From: Hyphomonadaceae bacterium
GTDB lineage: Bacteria > Pseudomonadota > Alphaproteobacteria > Rhizobiales > Hyphomicrobiaceae
Length of the DNA stretch: 51,401 nucleotides
Assembly: GCA_019747815.1 (NCBI GenBank)
Contig: JAIEQJ010000047.1
Span: 1-51,401, forward strand
Direction of reading: 5' to 3'
Shown: piece by piece, positions 8,501 through 15,638 of the stretch
Layout: every line of letters begins with the position of its first letter
Position numbering within the stretch: the stretch's first letter is position 1
The notes under the pieces: model-generated
Database searches by the model: none
What the model was told of the DNA's origin: nothing
The model's input: only the letters and a program-made list of their open reading frames with translations
Made by a program: the position numbers and the translations under genes

Positions 8501-9739
8501 CTATGGATCCATGGCGCGGATCGGTGCGCGCGGCGACCCGAACGCGGCCAGAATAGCAAATCCTATCAGCGTCAATGCGGAGATCACAAGGAACGGGAGC
8601 TGGTAGCCGTTGTTCATCTCGTAGAGCAGGCCGACCAGTGCCGGACACCCGGCGACGCCCAGTATTGTCACCATCTGGCTGGTCGCATAGATGCGCCCAT
8701 AGTCCCTGGTCCCAAACCGCTCCGCCAGCAGCAGCGGATGCATCATCAGCGAGTTGCCGATGGTGACGGCAAAGAGCGTGGTCGCCGCCAGGATGCCGAG
8801 CCGGCTTTCCGCCACCGCCAGGATGGCCAAACCGCAGGCCTGCATGACCATGAGGACAAGCGCAAAGGTGTGGGCCGGCACCCTGAGCAGCAGGCCTCCG
8901 CCGACAAGCCGGCCGACGGTGCTGCCCGTCGCCAGCACGGCCAGTGCGAGGGCGGCCGTTGCGGCGTCGTGGCGTGTGCTCACCAGGCGATAGAAATGCG
9001 CGATGGCCCCGACCTGGGCGCCGAGCAGAAAGGTATAGGCGGCGGATACGGCAAGAAAATAGCCGCTGCGGCGCGCCGTCCGATAGGGAGTGGACGGCTG
9101 CGGCGGGCTTGCGGCAACCTCCGTGCGGCTCAGCCCGTCGGGCTCCAGGCCCATCGCTTGGGGACTGGCGCGCAGCACGAGCAGCGTCACCGGCACGATG
9201 CCGAGAAACAGCGCGATCGCCATCCACGGCGCGGCCGCAGACAGCCCATAGCGCTCGATCGACAAGGCCACGACCGGTGCGACGAGGATGCCGCCGAGCG
9301 ACAGGCCCGTCGATCCGATCGAGAAGGCGAGCGACCTGCGGACGTTGAACCAGCGGGCGATCACGGTCGTCACCGGCACCAGACTGCTGGCACCGTGGGC
9401 GGCGCCAAGCACGATATGGAAGGCAAAGAGCTGCCACAGCTCGCTCAACAGGCCGACGGAGGCCAATGCCGCCGCGCCGACACACGCGCCCGACGCGATG
9501 ACCAGGCGCGCGTCGATGCGATCGATCAGGCGACCGGCGACAATCCCGCCGATGCCGGCGGCAAAGAAGAACAGGGCCGTTGCGGTGCTGGCGAGCGCCA
9601 CCGGAAAGCCGCGCTCGGCCACGAACGCGGCCAGCAGAATGGAGAGATTGTAGAAGGCCAGGCCCGACGCCATGGTCAAGATGACCAGCGCCGCGGCGAC
9701 GACATACCAGCCGTAAAAGACGCGGCGCGACGATGGCAT
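8501..9739 (-). CDS. MFS transporter (third in the region)
   Basis: 412 aa, 12 helices. The start MPSSRRVFYGWYVVAAAL is the FYGWxVV signature common in the monocarboxylate porter-like MFS branch. AGRLIDRIDARL is the loop 2-3 motif. It is not closely similar to the two MFS proteins to its left. Single gene, with a divergent NTF2-GNAT-nitrilase operon starting 198 bp away. Substrate unknown. Confidence 0.86.
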   Translation of the reverse strand: MPSSRRVFYGWYVVAAALVILTMASGLAFYNLSILLAAFVAERGFPVALASTATALFFFAAGIGGIVAGRLIDRIDARLVIASGACVGAAALASVGLLSELWQLFAFHIVLGAAHGASSLVPVTTVIARWFNVRRSLAFSIGSTGLSLGGILVAPVVALSIERYGLSAAAPWMAIALFLGIVPVTLLVLRASPQAMGLEPDGLSRTEVAASPPQPSTPYRTARRSGYFLAVSAAYTFLLGAQVGAIAHFYRLVSTRHDAATAALALAVLATGSTVGRLVGGGLLLRVPAHTFALVLMVMQACGLAILAVAESRLGILAATTLFAVTIGNSLMMHPLLLAERFGTRDYGRIYATSQMVTILGVAGCPALVGLLYEMNNGYQLPFLVISALTLIGFAILAAFGSPRAPIRAMDP

Positions 9740-9936
9740 GGCAGGCCCGGGTTCTTGGGGAGGCGGACAGCGGATTGCGCCAACCTAGTTGCAGGGCGCG
9801 CCGAAGGCAAACGCAGCTCCGGCGGAGCTGACCAGCGCGGGCCGCCTGCCCCGTTGCGCACGAATGCCGCGCCGGCACGCATGGATGCTCCCCGCCCCGC
9901 CTGCTAGACTCCAGGCCGCCCTTTGGAGGAGACGCC

Positions 9937-10356
9937 ATGGCCGCACCCCACACCGTCGCGCTCATCGAGCGCTACTACGCCGCCTTCAATGACGGCGACA
10001 GCGAAGGCATGCTCGCCTGCCTCAGCGAAGACGTCGTGCACGACGTGAACCAGGGCAAGCGGCGCAGCGGCAAGAAGGCCTTCCGCGAGTTCTCCAGACA
10101 TATGGAGCGCTGCTACGCCGAGCAGCTCGAGAACATGGCGATCATGGCAACGCCCGATGGCACGCGTGCGGCCGCCGAGTTCCTGGTGCTTGGAACCTAC
10201 GTGGAAACCGACGAAGGGTTGCCGCCGGCCAGCGGCCAGACCTACCGGCTGTCGGCCGGCACATTCTTCGAGATTCAGGATGGCCTCATTGCGCGCGTGA
10301 CGACATACTACAACCTTGCCGACTGGCTGGCGCAGATCGCTGCGTCCAAGTCATGA
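9937..10356 (+). CDS. SnoaL/NTF2-like small protein
   Basis: 139 aa with GGAGGAG just upstream. Starts with the usual NTF2-fold helix (IERYYAAFNDGDSEGMLACL) followed by DVVHDVNQG and alternating strands ending in TTYYNLADW. The family includes ketosteroid-isomerase-like enzymes and non-enzymatic binders. Its stop codon overlaps the next start as ATGA, so it is translationally coupled to the GNAT gene and then to a nitrilase-family gene. The three probably act on one nitrogenous metabolite, though the substrate is not visible. Confidence 0.82.
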   Translation: MAAPHTVALIERYYAAFNDGDSEGMLACLSEDVVHDVNQGKRRSGKKAFREFSRHMERCYAEQLENMAIMATPDGTRAAAEFLVLGTYVETDEGLPPASGQTYRLSAGTFFEIQDGLIARVTTYYNLADWLAQIAASKS

Positions 10357-10943
10357 CCGTCAAGGTCGCCGCCCTCACGGGAACGGCACTGGCAGCGGGC
10401 ATCCCGGCCGTGGCCCGCCTGCGCATCGCCGTGTTCCGGCACTGGCCCTACCTCTATGACGGCTCGATGGACTACGAGACCCGCTACCTCTCGAAGTTTG
10501 CCGCCGCCGGCGGCGCGATCATCGTTGCGGCCTATGACGGCGACACCATTGTGGGGTGTGCCACGGCCGCACCGCTGACCGAGGTGGATGCGGAGTTCTC
10601 AGCGCCGTTGCGCGCGCGCGGCAGCGATGTTGCCCGCATCTTCTATTGCGGCGAATCCGTGCTGCTGCCGGCCTACCGTGGCCGGGGCCTCGGTCATGCC
10701 TTCTTCGACCATCGCGAGGCGCAGGGCCGCGCGCTCGGCACCTTCACGCACAGCGCCTTCTGCGCGGTGGTGCGGCCCAAGGACCATGCCCTGCGGCCCA
10801 AGGACTACGTGCCGCTCGATGCGTTCTGGGAACGGCGCGGCTATGCCAAGGTCGAGGGTCTCGTGGCCCGCTTCACCTGGAAGGACGTCGACCAGCCGGC
10901 CGAGACGGCCAAGCCCATGCAGTTCTGGATGAAGGCCTTGTGA
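10353..10943 (+). CDS. GNAT-family N-acetyltransferase
   Basis: 196 aa. Motif A is seen at LPAYRGRGLGHAFFDHREAQ, which binds the pyrophosphate of acetyl-CoA. The N-terminal strand-helix pattern and the C-terminal FWERRGYAKVEGL (motif B region) also fit. The acceptor substrate is unknown. It overlaps the upstream gene by 4 bp (ATGA) and the downstream nitrilase gene by 1 bp (TGATG), so the three form one translationally coupled operon. Confidence 0.85.
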   Translation: MTVKVAALTGTALAAGIPAVARLRIAVFRHWPYLYDGSMDYETRYLSKFAAAGGAIIVAAYDGDTIVGCATAAPLTEVDAEFSAPLRARGSDVARIFYCGESVLLPAYRGRGLGHAFFDHREAQGRALGTFTHSAFCAVVRPKDHALRPKDYVPLDAFWERRGYAKVEGLVARFTWKDVDQPAETAKPMQFWMKAL

Positions 10944-11842
10944 TGCCCACGATCAGGATGGCCGCCGCCCAATATCCAATCGAAGCCCTCGACACGCTTG
11001 GTGCCTATCGCGGCAAGCTCGCGCGCTGGGTTCAACAGGCCTGCGCCAACGGCGCCGAGCTTCTGGTGTTTCCTGAATATGGCGCCATGGAATATGCCGC
11101 CGCCGCCGGTGCCGCCACCGCCGGCGATCTGCGGGCCTCGCTCGCCGCCGTATCCGGCATGCTTGCCGAGATGGATGAGACCCATGCCGATCTCGCCCGG
11201 CGGCACGGCGTGCACATTCTGGCGGCAAGCGGTCCCTCCGAGCGGGCCGGCGGCACGTACGTCAACGCGGCCCGGCTGTTCAGCCCTTCGGGCAAGGTCG
11301 GCGTGCAGGAGAAGCTCATCATGACGCCGTTCGAGCGCCGGTGGGGCGTCTCCGGCGGCGGGGGCCTGCGCCTGTTCGAGACGGCGCTCGGCCGGATCGG
11401 CATCGCCATCTGCTACGACAGCGAGTTTCCCCTGCTGGTGCGGGCCTTGACCGAGGCCGGGGCCGACATCGTGCTCATCCCCTCCTGCACCGAATTTGCC
11501 TCGGGCTACAACCGCGTACGCATGGCCGCCCGCGCCCGCGCGCTGGAAAGCACCTGTGTCACGGTGCTATCGCCGACCATCGGCGATGCCCCCTGGTCGC
11601 CCGCCGTCGATCGCAATGCCGGCGCTGCCGGCATTTTCGTGCCGCCTGACCATGGCTTCTCGGACACGGGAGTGGTGGCGGAAGGCGTCTTCAATCAGCC
11701 GCAATGGGTCTTTGCCGACGTGGCGCTCGACCGCCTGCGCGAGATCAAGGCTGCCGGAGAGATGCGCAACAGCGCCGATTGGAGCGCCCAGCCGGGTGCT
11801 GCGCCGCTTGCGCGGCATGTGGAGGCGATTGCCCTCACTTAG
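10943..11842 (+). CDS. Carbon-nitrogen hydrolase (nitrilase superfamily amidase)
   Basis: 299 aa. The start at the TGATG junction gives a normal N-terminus (TIRMAAAQYP). All three residues of the catalytic triad are in place: E45 (LVFPEYGAME), K124 (VQEKLIMTPFE) and C157 (IAICYDSEFP). The enzyme hydrolyses an amide or carbamoyl C-N bond through a Cys thioester. Members coupled to a GNAT gene are commonly annotated as amidohydrolases of unknown substrate. Last gene of the NTF2-GNAT-nitrilase operon. Confidence 0.9.
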   Translation: MPTIRMAAAQYPIEALDTLGAYRGKLARWVQQACANGAELLVFPEYGAMEYAAAAGAATAGDLRASLAAVSGMLAEMDETHADLARRHGVHILAASGPSERAGGTYVNAARLFSPSGKVGVQEKLIMTPFERRWGVSGGGGLRLFETALGRIGIAICYDSEFPLLVRALTEAGADIVLIPSCTEFASGYNRVRMAARARALESTCVTVLSPTIGDAPWSPAVDRNAGAAGIFVPPDHGFSDTGVVAEGVFNQPQWVFADVALDRLREIKAAGEMRNSADWSAQPGAAPLARHVEAIALT

Positions 11843-11910
11843 CCGCGATTCATTGTCCTAACATCCGCCCCAGCCTGCCCGCATCCATCGTCCTTATCCG
11901 GAGCAACGTC

Positions 11911-12273
11911 ATGAGATGTCCAGCGCGTCGCGCCGCGGTTGCATTTGCCTGTGTGATGATGGCGCTCTCGAGCGCGCATGCGCAAGGCAGCGACGCGGGC
12001 CCGTGTCGCCAGGGCGTGCTGGCGCTGATCGTCATGATCGACGCCGAGGAGCACGACAAGTCTCACTATCGCAACACGGCGGCATCCGTGGTGGAGAGAT
12101 GTGGACCACGCGGCACTGACAAAACGCCCGAGCGAGCCACAGCCGCATTCGACAAGCCGGCCTGCAGCCAGCTTGCTCTCGCCATGCTCGACGGCATCGA
12201 GGGCAACAAGATGCAGGGCCCCGAGTTCGTCAAGGCGCGGGATGCATTCGCGGACCGGTGCTTCGGGCGGTAA
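11911..12273 (+). CDS. Small secreted protein, function unknown
   Basis: 120 aa from an ATG with GGAG 8 nt upstream. Residues 1-25 form a signal peptide (Arg-rich start, hydrophobic core, SSAHA before QGS). The mature part has four Cys residues (PCRQG, RCGPRG, ACSQL, RCFGR), consistent with two periplasmic disulfides, and is otherwise helical. I do not recognise a family. Probably monocistronic. Confidence 0.65.
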   Translation: MRCPARRAAVAFACVMMALSSAHAQGSDAGPCRQGVLALIVMIDAEEHDKSHYRNTAASVVERCGPRGTDKTPERATAAFDKPACSQLALAMLDGIEGNKMQGPEFVKARDAFADRCFGR

Positions 12274-12379
12274 GGCAACCGCGCTGCCGAGTGCCGCACC
12301 GGCAAGGCTCATCTTGCATCCCTTGCATCGCTCCCCCGGGCGACGCATCCTGGCAACCCCCCTTGCCGGGGAGGTGCCC

Positions 12380-12736
12380 TTGGCCCACAGATTGCTAGCC
12401 TACGAATCCCGCAAGCAGCCGCTGGCGTCGCGGCGCCGGTTTCTTCGCCGCATGGCCGTCAGCATCGTCGCTGCCCTGATGATTGTCGGCGTGTCGCTGT
12501 TCGCGGGCATGCTTGGCTATGCACATCTTGAGGGCATGAGCTGGCTCGATGCCTTCCTCAATGCGGCCATGATCCTGTCCGGCATGGGGCCGGTCGAGCC
12601 GCTCAAGACCGCTGCGGGCAAGTTCTTCGCCGGGTGCTATGCCATCTACTCGGGGATCATGGTCATACTGATCACCGGAATCGTACTGGCTCCCATCGCG
12701 CATCGCATCTTGCACCGCTTTCACGTTGACGCCTAA
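12380..12736 (+). CDS. Two-TM ion-channel-like membrane protein with atypical filter
   Basis: 118 aa from a TTG with a strong GGGGAGG 5 nt upstream. The frame is open further upstream, but the preceding 93 residues lack protein character. TM1 spans about 27-48, a short amphipathic helix 55-67, then GMGPV (68-72), and TM2 79-104. The order TM1 - pore helix (LDAF) - filter - GKxF - TM2 with a Y-x-x-x-SG pattern mirrors the pore module of two-TM potassium channels, where the filter would read TVGYG. Here it is GMGPV, so K+ selectivity is not expected. The arrangement is seen. Channel activity is inference. Confidence 0.65.
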   Translation: MAHRLLAYESRKQPLASRRRFLRRMAVSIVAALMIVGVSLFAGMLGYAHLEGMSWLDAFLNAAMILSGMGPVEPLKTAAGKFFAGCYAIYSGIMVILITGIVLAPIAHRILHRFHVDA

Positions 12737-12805
12737 GCTGGCCGTCAACAGGGGTGCGCCGGCGCGTGCAGCCTTGCCGCCCCGATCATTGCAAAGGTTT
12801 GGCCG

Positions 12806-13297
12806 ATGCGACTTGCGATCCGGCCCGCGCTTGCCGTGGTGGCAGCGATGGGCCTGATGCTGGCCTTGAGCGACAGCGGGCGGGCTGAGGACTGGCCGTG
12901 GCTCGGCGTCATCATCACCGATACCAACGGCAGCAACCTCGAAGGATACGGCGGCAGCGGCGGGTCATACGTGACGGGCATCGAGAGCGCCGGCCCCGCC
13001 TTCACCGCGGGGCTGCTGCGCCACGACATCATCATCGCCGTCGACGGTCTCAGCACCGTCAATACGCGCGAGCTCACCTGCCTTATCCAAGGCAAGCGGC
13101 CGGGCGACACGGTTCTGGTGACGGTCATGCGCGCCGGCCGGCAGACGTCGCTGCCGGCCACGCTCGGCCGCTGGCCGGAGAGCAGGGAGTTTCCGCGCCC
13201 CGCTCTCGCCCACTGCGGCCGGGATCCGGTGTCGGGCCTGCGCGGAGGTCAACCTGCGGCGGCGCTGCCGGTCTTCGCCCAGCGCATGACCGCGTAA
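12806..13297 (+). CDS. Periplasmic PDZ-domain protein
   Basis: 163 aa. Residues 1-27 are a signal peptide (SDSGRA before EDW). The rest is a single PDZ domain: carboxylate-binding loop WLGVII, then VTGIESAGPAFTAGLLRHDIIIAVDG, and ELTCLIQGKRPGDTVLVTVMR, as in DegP-type PDZ1. No protease domain is attached. It may tether a client or partner protease. The last 16 codons overlap the convergent gene at 13249-13521, and the C-terminal tail after residue 130 is low in structure. Confidence 0.78.
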   Translation: MRLAIRPALAVVAAMGLMLALSDSGRAEDWPWLGVIITDTNGSNLEGYGGSGGSYVTGIESAGPAFTAGLLRHDIIIAVDGLSTVNTRELTCLIQGKRPGDTVLVTVMRAGRQTSLPATLGRWPESREFPRPALAHCGRDPVSGLRGGQPAAALPVFAQRMTA

Positions 13298-13521
13298 GCG
13301 GCGAGCGCAGGCACGCCAAAGACGATGGCGAGGAACGGCAACTCGCCCATCACCGTGTGGCCGTGGGTGGTGCCGACGTAGAGGTTGATGAGAGAGACGA
13401 CAAGCCACGGCGGCACGAACCAGCGCGCGCCGGCGGCTGCCGACTTGCCGAGCATCGCCGCGACCAGCGCCAGCAGCGCAAGGACGACCAGTCCGGCCCC
13501 CACCATCATGACGGTATGCAT
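13249..13521 (-). CDS. Small integral membrane protein
   Basis: 90 aa with GGGAG 8 nt before the ATG. Three hydrophobic segments (about 5-26, 36-50, 60-80) separated by short polar loops, with no signal for a known family. It overlaps the PDZ gene tail-to-tail by 49 bp and lies 36 bp downstream of the LtrA gene on the same strand, so it may be co-transcribed with LtrA. Confidence 0.65.
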   Translation of the reverse strand: MHTVMMVGAGLVVLALLALVAAMLGKSAAAGARWFVPPWLVVSLINLYVGTTHGHTVMGELPFLAIVFGVPALAAYAVMRWAKTGSAAAG

Positions 13522-13557
13522 GCGTCTGTCTCCCTCGTGTTTCGCAATCTGCCGCGC

Positions 13558-14751
13558 CTACGTTGCGGGCGCATGCGAGCGGCTGGGCCTCAGCGACAGC
13601 GTCTCCCATATGGCCACGACGACCAGCACCGTCGTGGTCGCCGCGCTCAGACCCAATGGACTGAAGATGCCGACCGCCGGCAGAAGCAGCGCCAGCAGCG
13701 CCAGCCCCACCAGATGCGACAATGCCATGCGCTCGGCGGTGGTGCGCTTGAACAGCAGATTGCCGAAGAGATAGAGCGCCGGCCCTCCCAGCAGGATCGC
13801 CGCCGTCTTTGCATCCGTGTGCCCGCCGGGATGCGCCAGCACGAGTTCGTCCCCGACCGCGACGAGGATGATGCCTGCCACCAGCGGCAGATGGATGTAG
13901 GTGTAGGCAAGGCGCGCCATGCGGCCCGGATCGCTCGAGCGGGAGATGTGGCGGCTGCCGCGCTCCGCACCGACGTTGAAATAGATCCACCACATGGCCA
14001 CGCTGCCGATGAACGCCGTGAGAAAGGCCGCGATCGCTACCGATGTCCACGGCAGGTTGCCGAACTTGGCACCCGTGACCAGGATCGATTCGCCCAGCGC
14101 AATGATGATGAAGAGGCCGCAGCGCTCCGCCAGATGTCCCCCCTCGACGTTCCAATCCGACGTGGTGGAAGCGCCGAGGCCGGGTGTCCAGAACCGCAGC
14201 GAAGGACCGATATACTCGATCGCCACGGCCACCGCCCACAGCCCGAGCCGCCATCCGGCATCGGCGGTGGCGCCGGCGATCCAGAACACGCCCGACACCG
14301 CCAGCCAGCAGGTGATGCGCTGGAAGTTGCGATAGTTGCCGGGGCTGTGCCCCTTCAGCGCCCGCAGCACGAACAGGCTGCGGCCCACCTGCATGAACAC
14401 GAACGCACCGGCGAACGCCAGCCCCCTGGTGTCGAAGGCCTTGGGGATCGAGGTGGATAGGACGAGACCCGCCAGCATGAGGGCAAACAGCATCAGGCGC
14501 ACTGGCGTGCGCTCCGGGTCCAGCCAGTTCGTGACCCAGGAGGTGTAGATCCACACCCACCACACGGCCATCAGCAGCAGGGTCGTCTGGAGGAGGCCGC
14601 CCAGCGTCAGATGCTCGAGTAGGGCATGGGAGAGCTGGGTGACGGCAAAGACGAACACCAGGTCGAAGAACAGCTCGACATAGGTGACCCGGCTGTGCTC
14701 GTGCCCTTGGCGCGCGCGCAACAGGCTGGATGAGGTGGCATCGAGCGTCAT
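13558..14751 (-). CDS. Low temperature requirement protein A family (LtrA)
   Basis: 397 aa from the ATG that follows AGGA by 8 nt. An upstream ATG at 14814 adds 21 non-conserved residues. The family signature RVTYVELFFDLVFVFAVTQL is at residues about 20-40, followed by 10-11 hydrophobic segments, with HGGxL-like AEHxGLFIIIALGE (here LAERCGLFIIIALGESI) in the middle. LtrA was named for a Listeria low-temperature phenotype, but its biochemical activity is unknown. A polytopic inner-membrane protein, possibly co-transcribed with the 90-aa membrane protein downstream. Confidence 0.88.
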   Translation of the reverse strand: MTLDATSSSLLRARQGHEHSRVTYVELFFDLVFVFAVTQLSHALLEHLTLGGLLQTTLLLMAVWWVWIYTSWVTNWLDPERTPVRLMLFALMLAGLVLSTSIPKAFDTRGLAFAGAFVFMQVGRSLFVLRALKGHSPGNYRNFQRITCWLAVSGVFWIAGATADAGWRLGLWAVAVAIEYIGPSLRFWTPGLGASTTSDWNVEGGHLAERCGLFIIIALGESILVTGAKFGNLPWTSVAIAAFLTAFIGSVAMWWIYFNVGAERGSRHISRSSDPGRMARLAYTYIHLPLVAGIILVAVGDELVLAHPGGHTDAKTAAILLGGPALYLFGNLLFKRTTAERMALSHLVGLALLALLLPAVGIFSPLGLSAATTTVLVVVAIWETLSLRPSRSHAPAT

Positions 14752-14971
14752 GGTTTCATCCTGCGTGCCGTGCTGCGCATGCCTTGAGGATATGCATATC
14801 GCAGCATCCTTCACCTGGTGAAGGGCTTTGGAGCGGCCGGACGCCGGGCGCAGAGGCTCACAAGCGCTCGGCCATCACGCAAAATTCATCAGAGCGCGCC
14901 CTTGCGGAGGTGATCCGAATTGTGCAGCCCTGCGTAAGGCGGGCTGCAACCACGACGGCGAGGAGGCAGTC

Positions 14972-15505
14972 ATGCAGGCATTGCGCATGCAAGCGCTACG
15001 CATCATCTCCGTGACAGCGCTGGCAGCAGTCGCGCTGACCATGGCCGTGCGGGCAGGCGGCGAGAAGGTGGCCTTTCCCGAGAGCTACGCCAAGGGCGTG
15101 CTCTATACGACGATCGACCGCGCCGACATCAAGCAGTACCGCGAGCTGTTCTCCACGCCGGAAGCCGTTGCCGCTCTCAAGGCGGGCAGGCCTATTCCAA
15201 CCGGCACCGTCCTCACGCTGGTGCAGTACAAGGCCAAGCTCGATGCCTCGGGGCAGCCCGAGAAGGATGCCAACGGGCGCTTCATCAAGGATGAGCTGGT
15301 CGGCTACGCGGTGATGGAGAAGCGCGACGGCTGGGGCGCGGAGTATGGGGACGACATCCGCAACGGCGAGTGGGAGTACCAGGCATTCAAGGCCGACAAA
15401 TCGGTCAATGACAAGGCCAACCTGCGGAACTGCTTCACCTGTCACAAGCCGCTCGACAAGCAGGACTTCGTGTTCTCGTTCGAGGCGATGAAAGCGGCCA
15501 AGTAG
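14972..15505 (+). CDS. Cytochrome P460-family c-type haem protein, periplasmic
   Basis: 177 aa, starting at the ATG with AGGAGG 5 nt upstream. Signal peptide about 1-28 (VRAGG). The single haem-binding motif CFTCH (C154-H158) near the C-terminus and the domain body (FPESYAKGVLYTTIDR, VGYAVMEKRDGWGAEY) match the cytochrome P460 domain. Classical P460 oxidises hydroxylamine and crosslinks a Lys to the haem. I cannot assign that Lys with certainty, so the catalytic role is open and electron transfer is possible. It is followed directly by a palindromic repeat and has no partner gene. Confidence 0.78.
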   Translation: MQALRMQALRIISVTALAAVALTMAVRAGGEKVAFPESYAKGVLYTTIDRADIKQYRELFSTPEAVAALKAGRPIPTGTVLTLVQYKAKLDASGQPEKDANGRFIKDELVGYAVMEKRDGWGAEYGDDIRNGEWEYQAFKADKSVNDKANLRNCFTCHKPLDKQDFVFSFEAMKAAK

Positions 15506-15514
15506 CCCTGATGT

Positions 15515-15631
15515 TGTCATCCTGGAATTCGCCGCAGGCAAATATCCGGGATCCAGGTGCTACAAGGACGTCGCCATCCATACTCGACTCTGGGCCCCGG
15601 ATATTGCGCTTCGCGCCATTCCGGGATGACA
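15515..15631. repeat. GTCATCCCGG-type repeat, copy b (inverted pair)
   Basis: Two repeat units in inverted orientation: TGTCATCCTGG at the left end and CCGGGATGACA at the right, each with an internal ATCCGGG / CCCCGGAT counterpart. The pair fills the space between the P460 gene and the end of gyrA. Confidence 0.8.
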
Positions 15632-15638
15632 GTATGGG

